From contig JAVXHY010000009.1 in assembly GCA_036656615.1 (NCBI GenBank), positions 1 to 64,000 on the forward strand: a stretch of 64,000 nt of DNA. Reading direction: 5' to 3'. A program made the position numbers and the translations under genes. Shown here piece by piece: positions 18,028 to 26,927 of this stretch. Below the pieces are notes generated by a model that saw nothing but the letters and a program-made list of their open reading frames with translations, was not told the DNA's origin and made no database searches. The first letter of the stretch is position 1. Each line of letters begins with the position of its first letter. Source of the DNA: CAUPWF01 sp036656615. GTDB lineage: Bacteria > Bacillota > Clostridia > Lachnospirales > Lachnospiraceae.

Positions 18028-20715
18028 CTACAACAATTCCCCATATCTTTTTACAAATACCTTTTTGACCACGGTTGCCAATACCATATAGCAGAAAATT
18101 GTTACGATCAGGCATGGAAAATAGATAAGTGGAAGGTGCATCATGCAGAGCATATGACCAAGGGGTGTAAATGGAACAAGGGTTCCAACTGCAATACCAC
18201 AAGTGGTAAGCAGTGTCAGCTGCCATGAGGCGCGACTTTGAATAAATGGGATTTTGGGAGTGCGAATCATGTGGATGACCAGTGTTTGGCTCCAAAGTGA
18301 TTCTACAAACCAGCCAGTCTGAAATAACATGATAAAACTGGCTTGTGCCATCGGGTCGAGGTTCTTAAAGAACCCACCAAACATCATGGGACAAATGAAA
18401 AAATACAGGACCACATATGTGGTGATATCAAATACCGAGCTAGTAGGTCCAATCCACAGCATAAATTTACTGATGGAGGAGGCGTCCCATTTGCGAGGCA
18501 CTTTTAAATAATCCTTATCTACGTTATCCCACGGTATAGTTAGACAAGAGATATCATAGATGAGGTTCAGTGCAAGAAGTTGGATAGGCAGCATAGGCAA
18601 AAATGGCAAAAATGCGCTTGCCGCTAGTACCGAAAACATATTGCCAAAATTAGAGCTTGCCGTCATTTTAATATACTTGATGATGTTGGCATAGGTCTTA
18701 CGTCCCTCGATTACACCACGCTCTAGTACCATCAAATCCTTTTTTAATAGGATGATGTTAGCCGTCTCCTTGGCAATGTCTACGGCAGTATCTACACTGA
18801 TACCAACATCTGCCATTTTCATTGCCGATGCATCATTGATTCCATCCCCCATAAAGCCTACGGTGTGCCCATTTGCACGAAGCATGGTTACTACTCGTGC
18901 TTTTTGAGCTGGAGAAAGTTTGGCAAAGACATTTGCCTTTTCTACTATAACTTGTAACTGTTGATCGCTCATTTTTTCTAATTCACAACCGCATATTAAG
19001 TGTTCCACTGGGATACCTACTTGCTTGCAGATGCAACGTGTCACCGCATCGTTATCGCCAGTTAAAATTTTGATAGATACACCATATTCCTGCAGGGTAT
19101 GAATTGCCTTGGCGGTACTTTCTTTGGGTGGATCAAGAAATGCCAGATAGCCCATCAGCACCATATCAGCTTCATCCGCAATGGAAAACGTAGCAATAGG
19201 AGAAGGATTTGACTTTTGTGCAACAGCAAGTACACGCATTCCCCTGGCATTGTAACAAGCTACGGTTTCCTGAATTTCTTTTTTAATCATATTTGTAATT
19301 GGTTCCACACGACCTTGATACTCCACTAAACTGCAGATGGAAAGCATTTCCTCAACGGCACCTTTCGTAATCAGTTGTGTCTTGTCCTCTTTTTCAACCA
19401 CGACACTCATACGACGTCGATTGAAATCAAAGGGAATTTCATCTACTTTTCGGTAGCCATTCCACGCTTCGGTAAGAGACCGCTCATGGGCATACTGGAT
19501 GACCGCAATGTCCATTAGGTTTTTTAATCCTGTTTGATGAGAACTATTAATAAATGCATGGCGTAGGACACGCTCATTTTCCTTGCCATGGATATCAAGG
19601 GAATGGAGCAGAACTACTTTGTCTTGTGTCAGAGTTCCGGTTTTATCTGTACAAAGTACGTCCATTGCACCAAAGTTTTGAATGGCATTTAAATCTTTCA
19701 CAATGACTTGATGTTTCGACATGGTCACTGCGCCCCGTGCAAGATTGGCAGAAACCAGCATGGGAAGCATTTCCGGAGTTAATCCCACTGCAACTGAGAG
19801 GGCAAACAGGAATGCATCCAGCCAATCACCTTTGGTAAAACCGTTGAGAAATAAGACAATTGGCACCATGACAAGCATGAATCGTATTAGTACCCACGAT
19901 ACTGAATTCACACCTTTTTCAAAGCTGGTTTGGGGTTTCTTTTCGGTGATATCTTGTGCTATTTCTCCAAAAAGTGTATCATCCCCCACCCCTATTACAA
20001 TGGCAATTGCGGAGCCGCTTATTACGTTACTTCCCATGAAAGCAAGATTTCGGCAATCTAATGGATTTTTTAAGGAACTACTTTCTGACAGCGTCAGCTT
20101 TTCTAGTGGATCGCTCTCTCCGGTGAGTGTGGACTGACTGATAAATAAATCTTTGGCCTGCAAAATGCGTAAATCAGCAGGTACCATATCTCCAGCGGCC
20201 AGGTGAACAATGTCCCCCACTACCAGCTCACAGATGGGCATTTCCTGGCGTCCTTCTTTTCCCCGTTGTATGGAAATCGTGGTTTCTACCATGGCAGTAA
20301 GGCGTTCGGCAGCCTTACCAGAGCGGGATTCCTGTACAAAGCGTAATAACCCACTGATGGTTACCATAGCAGTAATGATAATCACTGCGGTGGGGTCGCC
20401 CTCGCCGGGGGCAGCAATCACGACATCGGTGATCAGTGATACCATAGCCAGCGCAAATAGCACAAGGGTGAATGGATTTACAAAAGCTATGATTAACCGG
20501 TGTAATAAACTTAATTTCTTTTGATGAGTGATTTTATTTTCCCCATAATGTTCCCTCATGGTATCTACCATTTGAGAATCGTAACCTTCATATCCGGTTG
20601 TATACTTAGAAAAGAGGACTGTTTCGTTGTTTGTTGCTGCCCATAAAAGGCGGGAATTTTGTTTATTCCGACGCACCAGGCGGTTGGAATAGTTTTTCGT
20701 TTTTTTCTTGTTCAT
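18028..20715 (-). CDS. mgtA: Mg2+-importing P-type ATPase (MgtA/MgtB family)
   Basis: An 895-residue P-type ATPase of the P3B Mg2+ group. The phosphorylation motif D-K-T-G-T-L-T, the TGES loop (L-T-G-E-S-D), the hinge G-D-G-I-N-D-A-S-A-M-K-M-A-D-V-G-I-S-V-D, and the MgtA-like membrane sequence N-F-G-N-M-F-S with L-I-Y-D are all present. Ten membrane helices are expected. AGGAGG lies before ATG 20715. The long leader holds a sigma-A promoter, an M-box riboswitch with terminator, and a short ORF, so expression should rise when cytosolic Mg2+ falls. The C-terminus converges on the terminator of the upstream plus-strand operon. Confidence 0.93.
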   Translation of the reverse strand: MNKKKTKNYSNRLVRRNKQNSRLLWAATNNETVLFSKYTTGYEGYDSQMVDTMREHYGENKITHQKKLSLLHRLIIAFVNPFTLVLFALAMVSLITDVVIAAPGEGDPTAVIIITAMVTISGLLRFVQESRSGKAAERLTAMVETTISIQRGKEGRQEMPICELVVGDIVHLAAGDMVPADLRILQAKDLFISQSTLTGESDPLEKLTLSESSSLKNPLDCRNLAFMGSNVISGSAIAIVIGVGDDTLFGEIAQDITEKKPQTSFEKGVNSVSWVLIRFMLVMVPIVLFLNGFTKGDWLDAFLFALSVAVGLTPEMLPMLVSANLARGAVTMSKHQVIVKDLNAIQNFGAMDVLCTDKTGTLTQDKVVLLHSLDIHGKENERVLRHAFINSSHQTGLKNLMDIAVIQYAHERSLTEAWNGYRKVDEIPFDFNRRRMSVVVEKEDKTQLITKGAVEEMLSICSLVEYQGRVEPITNMIKKEIQETVACYNARGMRVLAVAQKSNPSPIATFSIADEADMVLMGYLAFLDPPKESTAKAIHTLQEYGVSIKILTGDNDAVTRCICKQVGIPVEHLICGCELEKMSDQQLQVIVEKANVFAKLSPAQKARVVTMLRANGHTVGFMGDGINDASAMKMADVGISVDTAVDIAKETANIILLKKDLMVLERGVIEGRKTYANIIKYIKMTASSNFGNMFSVLAASAFLPFLPMLPIQLLALNLIYDISCLTIPWDNVDKDYLKVPRKWDASSISKFMLWIGPTSSVFDITTYVVLYFFICPMMFGGFFKNLDPMAQASFIMLFQTGWFVESLWSQTLVIHMIRTPKIPFIQSRASWQLTLLTTCGIAVGTLVPFTPLGHMLCMMHLPLIYFPCLIVTIFCYMVLATVVKKVFVKRYGELL

Positions 20716-20771
20716 GTCAAATACCTCCTATTGATTGTTTGTTTCGGAAGCACGGCATAAAACACCGAAAT

Positions 20772-20876
20772 TTATAGGATATTAGTGAAAAAATCAGGCA
20801 CGAAAGCAGCCAGCATTTTTTTCATTTGTCTTATTGGTTCCGGCGGGTTATTGCCGGTGCTACTTCCTTCGTCCAT
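20772..20876 (-). CDS. 34-residue leader ORF upstream of mgtA
   Basis: A short ORF between the riboswitch terminator and mgtA. It has a strong site (AGGAGGTGTAAAG) seven bases before its ATG and ends 56 bases before the mgtA start. The peptide begins M-D-E-G-S-S-T-G-N-N-P-P-E-P and ends in a lysine-containing amphipathic stretch with F-V-P-D-F-F. An acidic, proline-rich start recalls the enterobacterial MgtL leader, where an E-P-D-P start destabilises ribosomes at low Mg2+ and couples translation to mgtA transcription. Whether this peptide acts in that way, or is a small membrane partner like MgtR/MgtS, is not shown; the ribosome site makes translation likely. Confidence 0.6.
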   Translation of the reverse strand: MDEGSSTGNNPPEPIRQMKKMLAAFVPDFFTNIL

Positions 20877-20976
20877 GTTCTTTACACCTCCTGTTTTTGT
20901 AACATATCTATCATAAACCCCAATGGGGAGTAAATGTGCTCATTCATGCAAGCATGATTCGCTTACTATTATGGAT

Positions 20977-21025
20977 AAAATGCAAAATTCCCCTGTCAGC
21001 GTTCATAAAACGATGACAGGGGAAT
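20977..21025 (-). terminator. Terminator of the M-box riboswitch
   Basis: ATTCCCCTGTCA (minus strand, 21025-21014) pairs with TGACAGGGGAAT (20998-20987), with further pairing of ATCG/CGCT-like bases inside the loop, followed by TTTGCATTTT. It lies between the aptamer and the leader ORF, the expected place for the OFF hairpin. Confidence 0.8.
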
Positions 21026-21039
21026 GAATACCCACAAAA

Positions 21040-21250
21040 AACACCTACGGTTTCACACCGCAGATTACTACAGAGCCTATACTCTGCCACCGTTCAAGCT
21101 TCAGCTTCGCGGGGCGCGGTGACAGAAAGTCACCAGTGAAGTTGCATTATTCTATGCCTTGTCTTCGACATAGATTGTTAACCTTCTCACAGTGTCTCCA
21201 CTGCTCCGCGGCAGCAACCCGTATCCCTGCGGTAGCCTCACCTACCGAGA
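21040..21250 (-). promoter_or_regulatory. M-box (ykoK) Mg2+ riboswitch
   Basis: Read on the minus strand, the leader contains GGTAGGTGAGGCTACCG, closely matching the conserved M-box opening (GGUGAGGCU), then paired segments (GCTGCCGCGGAGCAG, GGAGACACTGTGAGAAGG, a TATGTC-GAAG-ACA hairpin) and a 3' part ending near CCGTAGGTG. A terminator hairpin follows. Aptamers of this class bind Mg2+ and terminate transcription of Mg2+ transporters when the ion is plentiful. The gene downstream is exactly such a transporter. Confidence 0.8.
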
Positions 21251-21268
21251 AATATTTAGTTCTTTTAA

Positions 21269-21297
21269 AGAATAAGGCTTACATAAATATTTGTCAA
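21269..21297 (-). promoter_or_regulatory. mgtA leader promoter
   Basis: On the minus strand TTGACA (21297-21292), 17-base spacer and TATTCT (21274-21269) precede the M-box by about 12 bases. Confidence 0.7.
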
Positions 21298-21332
21298 GCT
21301 TTTGTAGAAAATCTGTTATCATTATTCCTGTC

Positions 21333-22271
21333 TTAAATCACGCCGATCCATTTTAATAAGGTGATCCAAATAAAAATAGTTAGAATGGATGCAATAGAGC
21401 TAACAACTACAATCTGACCGGCAAGTACACTATCGGCATCTGCGCTTTGTGCCATGGTATAGCTTGAGACAGCCGTGGGACTTGCAAACATAGCAAATAA
21501 AGCAACAAGATCCATTCCCTTAAACCCAAGTCGAATACTAAGAAAAATAAAAATTAAAGGGACTAGTATTAATTTGCCTAAAATACTAAAGAACAGAGCT
21601 TTTAAAGAATGTGTGAGATTCTTAAATGCAAAGGAACCACCTAATATAATCAAGGCTAAGGGAGTGGCAATCTTAGAGATATCGGTTACAGTTTTCTCAA
21701 TCAGAATTGGTAATTTAATTCCTGTAAGGACAAATAGAAAGGCAATGGCAGAAGCAATAATCAGAGGATTTCTAATAATTCCCTTTATAATTTGTTTTGC
21801 ATTTGCTTTTTTATTACTAAAATATTCCAGTGCAATAACGGATAATGTATTAAAGAGGGGAATCACAAAAGCAATTAGAATTGCAGTGGTTGAAGCGTTG
21901 TTATTGCCATATAATGCAGTGGTTATGGGAATCCCAAATAAGATGAAATTACTGCGAAAGATACCTTGAATAATCACTCCTTGCTTTTTATGATCCTTTT
22001 CAAATAAAGGAACTAGAAATAATAAACTCAAAAAACACAATATAACACAACCTATTGCAAATACAATAAGTTTGACGGAAAAGTTGCCCTGAAAATTACT
22101 GTGATATACATGAATAAATAATATGGTTGGTAGAAAAACTTTGAAACATAAATTGTTTAGCTGTGCTAGGAATTGAGAATCAAAAATGCCGATGACTTTG
22201 AGAAGATACCCCAAAGCCATCATGCAAAACAGCGGAAAAACGACAGAAAAAGAAAGATATAAGTTATTCAT
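21333..22271 (-). CDS. AEC-family (auxin efflux carrier-like) permease
   Basis: A 312-residue membrane protein with ten predicted helices in two five-helix halves. The N-L-C-F-K-V-F-L-P-T-I-L-F segment early and the A-S-P-T-A-V-S-S-Y-T-M-A motif near residue 265 are hallmarks of the AEC family, whose bacterial members transport organic acids such as malate or malonate. The gene overlaps the upstream VOC gene by eight bases, so the two are coupled. The gene ends 36 bases from the mgtA promoter. Confidence 0.88.
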   Translation of the reverse strand: MNNLYLSFSVVFPLFCMMALGYLLKVIGIFDSQFLAQLNNLCFKVFLPTILFIHVYHSNFQGNFSVKLIVFAIGCVILCFLSLLFLVPLFEKDHKKQGVIIQGIFRSNFILFGIPITTALYGNNNASTTAILIAFVIPLFNTLSVIALEYFSNKKANAKQIIKGIIRNPLIIASAIAFLFVLTGIKLPILIEKTVTDISKIATPLALIILGGSFAFKNLTHSLKALFFSILGKLILVPLIFIFLSIRLGFKGMDLVALFAMFASPTAVSSYTMAQSADADSVLAGQIVVVSSIASILTIFIWITLLKWIGVI

Positions 22272-22635
22272 AATTACAGAATTCCACTAAATTACTGTCT
22301 GGATCACGAAGATAAACGGAATGCATAGCTCCGTTAACACCATTGCGTTCTACGACTCCCAGCTCAATTTTCAGTCCTTTTTTTATCACCATATTTTTAA
22401 AATCATTCATACTTTCTGTTATTTCAAAGCACATATCTGCACTGCCAGTTTGTATATTCTGTGCATGAGGTAAGAGCTCGTGTCCTTTTATATGAACATT
22501 AATTTTGAAATCACCAGCAAAGATTGCATACCTTCCATCAGATGATTTACAGGTAAATCCGACTTTTTCATAAAATTCAAAACATCTGCTTATATTCTCA
22601 GTTGTAATAACCACATGGTCAATTTTCTTAATCAT
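22264..22635 (-). CDS. VOC-family (glyoxalase/dioxygenase fold) protein
   Basis: A 123-residue single VOC module: I-D-H-V-V-I-T-T at the start (metal ligand H7), F-Y-E-K-V-G-F in the first beta-alpha unit, and R-D-P-D-S-N-L-V-E-F at the end, whose glutamate is the last metal ligand. Substrate unknown. It is translationally coupled to the AEC permease gene, so the two may act on the same small molecule. Confidence 0.88.
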   Translation of the reverse strand: MIKKIDHVVITTENISRCFEFYEKVGFTCKSSDGRYAIFAGDFKINVHIKGHELLPHAQNIQTGSADMCFEITESMNDFKNMVIKKGLKIELGVVERNGVNGAMHSVYLRDPDSNLVEFCNYE

Positions 22636-22661
22636 GATTTCACCTATGTACTTTCTGTTTT

Positions 22662-23168
22662 TTATGAATGGTCATAAACTCCTTTTAATGTCACTTGGTC
22701 TAACATATGTCCATCCATTTTTTTGTAGAGCTGATTCATATAAAATCCATTTTCCAAATCCAACATGGTGTCTAGAGCATATAGGTGTAATTCGTATGTA
22801 TGTGGCGCATCTGGCGGAGCCATGCCACCATAGAAGCTTGATAACTCTTTACTTTGCTGTCCACCTTGTATACTAATACAACTATTCACTCCCTGCACGA
22901 AATCGGTTGCGGTCTGACTTTCATTTTCCAGTAGTTCTAGACGTGTAATATTTGCCGCAGTCCAGTGAATCCACGAAAACCCTCCACTTACAGGAAAAGC
23001 ATCCTTATCCTCCAAGACAAGGGCAAAAGAAATAGCATCTTTTGGAGCTTGCTGAATTTTAAACGGAAGAGAATAGGTGGGCATACCATTTTCGTTAAAT
23101 TCTGTTCCACGTTTTCCATACTTATCTTCAATTTGATGATTTATAATACCTGTGCTTGTTACGATCAT
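22662..23168 (-). CDS. YbhB/YbcL-family PEBP-like protein
   Basis: A 168-residue protein of the phosphatidylethanolamine-binding (RKIP) fold: P-T-Y-S-L-P-F near the start, D-K-D-A-F-P-V-S-G-G-F-S-W-I-H-W (the bacterial D-P-D-A-P...W-x-H-W ligand pocket in altered form) and G-G-M-A-P-P-D-A-P-H-T-Y-E-L-H-L-Y-A-L-D later. Bacterial members have no firmly known role. GGAGGG lies before ATG 23168, which I prefer to the ATA/ATG-less extension further upstream. Confidence 0.88.
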   Translation of the reverse strand: MIVTSTGIINHQIEDKYGKRGTEFNENGMPTYSLPFKIQQAPKDAISFALVLEDKDAFPVSGGFSWIHWTAANITRLELLENESQTATDFVQGVNSCISIQGGQQSKELSSFYGGMAPPDAPHTYELHLYALDTMLDLENGFYMNQLYKKMDGHMLDQVTLKGVYDHS

Positions 23169-23278
23169 ATCGTTCCCTCCAATACTTATCAATACTAAGG
23201 TTTGTTTGTTGATCTTATTATATTTCAGTTAGATAAGTTTGTAAATTACCCACTTTTTTGTGTGTACAAAAGATACCA

Positions 23279-23641
23279 TTATGAAATGACACCCTTTTCA
23301 CGAAGGATATCTTCCATATCATTTTCCAACATATATTCAATGCCTATTGATTGCATGATGGTTAAAGCTTCTAACATTTTCGTTCCCTTGCTTTCCGTTA
23401 AGAAATATTCGACCCTTAAAGGATATCCGTCAAAGATTTTTTTATCTACTAACCCAAATTCTAGGAGCTCTTTTAATTGCTCAAGCAGCATCTTTTGTGT
23501 AATACCTTGAATATCATTTTCTAATTTAGACAAGGATGTATGACCAAGACGCAGACGCCACAGAATAATGGGCTTCCATTTTCCTTTTATCATATCATGG
23601 GTGAGTTCTAAAGGGCAGGTATAGGTTTCTCTGATTTTCAT
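23279..23641 (-). CDS. HxlR-family transcriptional regulator
   Basis: A 120-residue winged-helix protein with the family pattern C-P-L-E-L-T-H-D-M-I-K-G-K-W-K-P-I-I-L-W-R-L near the N-terminus, then I-T-Q-K-M-L-L-E-Q-L-K-E-L and Y-P-L-R-V-E-Y-F-L-T. The N-terminal cysteine may be redox or aldehyde sensitive as in other members. ATG 23641 has GGAGG eight bases upstream. It stands 110 bases upstream of the PEBP-like gene on the same strand and may control it. Confidence 0.9.
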   Translation of the reverse strand: MKIRETYTCPLELTHDMIKGKWKPIILWRLRLGHTSLSKLENDIQGITQKMLLEQLKELLEFGLVDKKIFDGYPLRVEYFLTESKGTKMLEALTIMQSIGIEYMLENDMEDILREKGVIS

Positions 23642-23842
23642 GGATTTCACCTCCGTTAAGTGATGGATGATTCAATGGATAGAGCTTATACAAGTATTAT
23701 AATCCAAGCATTTATTTTTGTAAAATATAACTATGGATAAATTCAATAAAGATGTAATATGATACTATCAATTTAAAAATATAAAATTGACCGCACATTT
23801 TATATTCGTTATTCGTTAAACATTATAAAGGGGGGGTTGATA

Positions 23843-24301
23843 GTGACTATTGACATAGAAGAACAGTATGACAAGATATACCGATACTGTTATATGAAAT
23901 TACAGAAGCAACAGCAAGCAGAAGATGTTACTCAGGAAACCTTCCTTCGTTTCTTGGAAAATCATAGTTATAGGGAAAGGGGAAAAGAAATGGCCTATCT
24001 TTATACCATTGCCCGCAATCTATGTGTTGATTATTATCGTAAAAAAGTGGAAATGCCATTGGAGGACGAGATCACAGGAGAGAATGGAGAAGATGTGCGG
24101 ATTGAAAACATAATGTTAAGAGATGCTGTATTACAATTAGAGCGTGAGGAGCAGGAGCTTATTTTTCTGCGATATGTGAATGAGTTGACAATTTACGAGA
24201 TTTGTAAAGTCCTGGAAATGTCACGATTTCAGATTTATAGAAAAATAAAAACGTGTTTATATAAGTTAAAGCAAGCAATAGGAGAGGAGGAATTACATTG
24301 A
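23843..24301 (+). CDS. ECF-type RNA polymerase sigma factor
   Basis: A 152-residue sigma-70 family protein with region 2 (Q-Q-A-E-D-V-T-Q-E-T-F-L-R-F, then A-Y-L-Y-T-I-A-R-N-L-C-V-D-Y-Y-R) and region 4 (E-L-I-F-L-R-Y-V-N-E-L-T-I-Y-E-I-C). It lacks the C-terminal extensions of larger sigma groups. GTG 23843 is taken as start because AAAGGGGGG sits six bases before it; the TTG at 23837 would be too close. Its stop overlaps the start of a membrane protein gene (TTGA), and an ABC transporter follows, a layout typical of extracytoplasmic-function sigma operons that respond to antibiotics or membrane stress. Confidence 0.88.
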   Translation: MTIDIEEQYDKIYRYCYMKLQKQQQAEDVTQETFLRFLENHSYRERGKEMAYLYTIARNLCVDYYRKKVEMPLEDEITGENGEDVRIENIMLRDAVLQLEREEQELIFLRYVNELTIYEICKVLEMSRFQIYRKIKTCLYKLKQAIGEEELH

Positions 24302-25038
24302 GACAATTGATTGACAACAAGACGAATAAAGTATTAAAAAATGAATTAAAAGAAATATATGCTGTTCCAAAACCAATCAGAAAACAGCAATTTATGAGTT
24401 GTATAGATAGTCCGAAGATATCAATATCTGAATTTGTGCTGGGGCAGATTGGGTATATTCGGAAATCAATATGGATCATTGCATTGCTGCTATTTGGAGT
24501 ACTTTTGTTTTGTTTAAACAAAAGTGCAAATATTACATTTGGAATTTTTTCGGCTATGATTCCTATCTACTCGTTACTTATGGTAATGGAAAGTAGCCGC
24601 TCTTTCCAATATGGGATGGAAGAATTGGAATTATCAAGTAGATTCTCATTAAAAGCAGTTGTGCTTGCCAGATTATGTGTGCTTGGAATGATGAATTTCT
24701 TTGTTCTCCTTATTCTGTGCCCACTGTTTTGGCAACATTATTATGCAGAACAATTTTATTACGGAATCTATATTCTAGTACCATATTTAATGACTTGTTT
24801 TCTGGATTTATTTGTCATTCGGAAAATACGAGGAAAAGAGGGGGTTTATTCTTGTATTGCAATCACGATACTAATCAGTGTTACAATGCTGGTATTTTTT
24901 ACGATGCAAGTACCTGTTCATAAAATATTTGGAGCAGCAGGATGGGTTACTGTTATCGTTTTTCTTGTAATATTAAATGGAAGAGAAGGATTTCAATTAT
25001 TCAAACAAACGGAGGAATATACATGGAACTTACAATAA
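24298..25038 (+). CDS. Membrane protein coupled to ECF sigma gene
   Basis: A 246-residue protein: about 55 cytosolic residues followed by six or seven transmembrane helices. I do not recognise the family. The TTG start overlaps the sigma-factor stop codon (TTGA), with GAGGAGGAA upstream, so its translation depends on the sigma gene. By position it could be an anti-sigma factor or a permease subunit of the ABC transporter; the cytosolic N-terminus followed by a membrane domain is compatible with an anti-sigma role, but there is no recognisable zinc-binding anti-sigma motif. Confidence 0.75.
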   Translation: MRQLIDNKTNKVLKNELKEIYAVPKPIRKQQFMSCIDSPKISISEFVLGQIGYIRKSIWIIALLLFGVLLFCLNKSANITFGIFSAMIPIYSLLMVMESSRSFQYGMEELELSSRFSLKAVVLARLCVLGMMNFFVLLILCPLFWQHYYAEQFYYGIYILVPYLMTCFLDLFVIRKIRGKEGVYSCIAITILISVTMLVFFTMQVPVHKIFGAAGWVTVIVFLVILNGREGFQLFKQTEEYTWNLQ

Positions 25039-25718
25039 ATCGTGTTTCCAAACAATATAAAAATAAGGTAGCTGTTGATGGTGTGTCCATAACATTATCG
25101 AAAGGTGTCTATGGTCTATTAGGTGCAAATGGTGCAGGAAAAACAACACTTATACGTATGATTTGTGGCATTCTTATACCAAACAGTGGAAATATTTCTT
25201 TTGATGGTATGGATGTTTCAGAAGAGAAGTATAGAAGTGTATTGGGATACTTGCCACAGGATTTTGGCTATTATCCAAATTTTTCGGGAAGAGATTTTTT
25301 ACTCTATATGTCTTCTTTGAAGGGAATCACTAAATCCACAGCCAAAAGACGTAGTAAGGAATTGATAGAATTAGTTGGATTAAAAGAAGTTGCATGTAAA
25401 AAAATAAAAACCTATTCTGGTGGGATGAAGCAGAGGCTTGGAATTGCTCAGGCATTATTAAATCATCCACAGATATTAATATTAGATGAGCCAACAGCTG
25501 GGCTGGATCCAAAGGAACGAGTCAAATTTCGTGAATTGATTGCTGAGATTGGAAAGAATAGTATTGTGCTTCTTTCTACCCATATTGTGTCGGATGTGGA
25601 GCATATAGCAGACTGGATTTTAATGATGAAAGAGGGGCGGCTGGTTTTCTATGGGGCAAGAAATGAAATTAGTCAAGGATTAGAAGAATTTTACTTAGAG
25701 AAATTTCGGGAGGTGTAA
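25023..25718 (+). CDS. ABC transporter ATP-binding protein in sigma-factor operon
   Basis: A 231-residue ATPase with Walker A G-A-N-G-A-G-K-T-T, a normal Q-loop (Y-L-P-Q-D-F-G), signature Y-S-G-G-M-K-Q-R and Walker B I-L-I-L-D-E-P. ATG 25023 with ACGGAGGA upstream is preferred; the longer frame has 27 unrelated N-terminal residues that overlap the previous gene. The stop is four bases before the permease gene. Likely exports an antibiotic or signalling peptide. Confidence 0.9.
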   Translation: MELTINRVSKQYKNKVAVDGVSITLSKGVYGLLGANGAGKTTLIRMICGILIPNSGNISFDGMDVSEEKYRSVLGYLPQDFGYYPNFSGRDFLLYMSSLKGITKSTAKRRSKELIELVGLKEVACKKIKTYSGGMKQRLGIAQALLNHPQILILDEPTAGLDPKERVKFRELIAEIGKNSIVLLSTHIVSDVEHIADWILMMKEGRLVFYGARNEISQGLEEFYLEKFREV

Positions 25719-25722
25719 AATC

Positions 25723-26844
25723 ATGTATAATTTTTGGAATATAGTTGGATTTGAGTATAAGAAATTGTTTAAGAAGAAAATGGTATGGATGACACTGATT
25801 ATCATGTTTGCTATTTCGCTTTTTATGCCATTATCAAGTATTTTATCTTCTAAGACAAGTGATGGTTCTTCTTATTATGAGAACACGAAAGAACATATTC
25901 AAGAGGATATACAGATGTCAGGACAACAATTGGATGAGAACATGTTCTCAAAATATAGAAATACGGATGTACGAATGCCCCATACATTTTCACGAATGCT
26001 TATGATAATTATAGGCAATGATGATATTACAAATATGAATGCAGAGCAAATGTATGAAGGTAGAACAAAGATATTGCAAGCGGATAGAAAGAATGTATTC
26101 CTTACAGAACAGGAAAATAAGTACTGGGTGCAACAGGATAAAAACATAGCAAAACCTTTCCTGTATCAGTATTGTAGCGGGTATCAAGTAATGATTGCAA
26201 TGTTTTATACACTGGAAGCTTTACAAGTCTTATTGTGTGCAATATGTGTATCTTCTATTTTTGCGGAGGAACATATGCAACATACAGATCAACTGAATCT
26301 ATGTACTGCACAAGGAAAAAGCAAATTGTTTTTTGCTAAAATATTTGTAGGAGTTACATTTTCATTAGCAGCTACAGTGGGATTGATGCTTGCCTCTGCA
26401 ATTCCTAACTTTATGATTTATGGATTAGAAGGATTTTATGCGCAGATTCAGATGATTTACCCTGGTTGTTCGTATGCTCTAAGTACAGGAAACGTAATGT
26501 GTATATTAGCAGGAATCGTATTAATTACAGCTGTTTTACATTCTTCAATTGCAATGGTATTATCGGAGCATTTTCAAACCAATGTCATATCATTGGCTAT
26601 TATGACTGGATATCTTATGCTTGCATTAGCTTTCAATATCCCAGAACAATATCGAGTAGCTTCTCAAATATGGAATGGAATGCCAAATAATTTGGTATCA
26701 ATGCAGGGGTTATTAGATGCAAGATTGGTTACTATTGGGAAAGGATTTTTCATGCAATGGCAAGTGGTTCCGGTTGTGTATTTGGTTGTTGTGGCAGTGG
26801 CAGTTTGGTTGTGTTATCAGTCGTACCGGAAATATAATATATAG
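25723..26844 (+). CDS. ABC transporter permease in sigma-factor operon
   Basis: A 373-residue membrane protein: one N-terminal helix (about 21-41), an extracytoplasmic domain of about 110 residues, then five helices (about 150-365). This is the ABC-2 type arrangement of exporters for peptides or drugs. CGGGAGGTG precedes ATG 25723. It ends the four-gene sigma operon. Confidence 0.85.
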   Translation: MYNFWNIVGFEYKKLFKKKMVWMTLIIMFAISLFMPLSSILSSKTSDGSSYYENTKEHIQEDIQMSGQQLDENMFSKYRNTDVRMPHTFSRMLMIIIGNDDITNMNAEQMYEGRTKILQADRKNVFLTEQENKYWVQQDKNIAKPFLYQYCSGYQVMIAMFYTLEALQVLLCAICVSSIFAEEHMQHTDQLNLCTAQGKSKLFFAKIFVGVTFSLAATVGLMLASAIPNFMIYGLEGFYAQIQMIYPGCSYALSTGNVMCILAGIVLITAVLHSSIAMVLSEHFQTNVISLAIMTGYLMLALAFNIPEQYRVASQIWNGMPNNLVSMQGLLDARLVTIGKGFFMQWQVVPVVYLVVVAVAVWLCYQSYRKYNI

Positions 26845-26927
26845 AAGAATTCTTGTCTGGTTAGAGTTTTCGGCGTATAATGGTGAAAAGACATTATTAC
26901 GTAGTTTCAAAGGGAAGGAGTGTCATA

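Noticed and set aside
19721..20137. 138-codon frame on the plus strand inside mgtA
   Set aside because: Antisense shadow of a well-conserved P-type ATPase; composition is that of a reversed coding strand.
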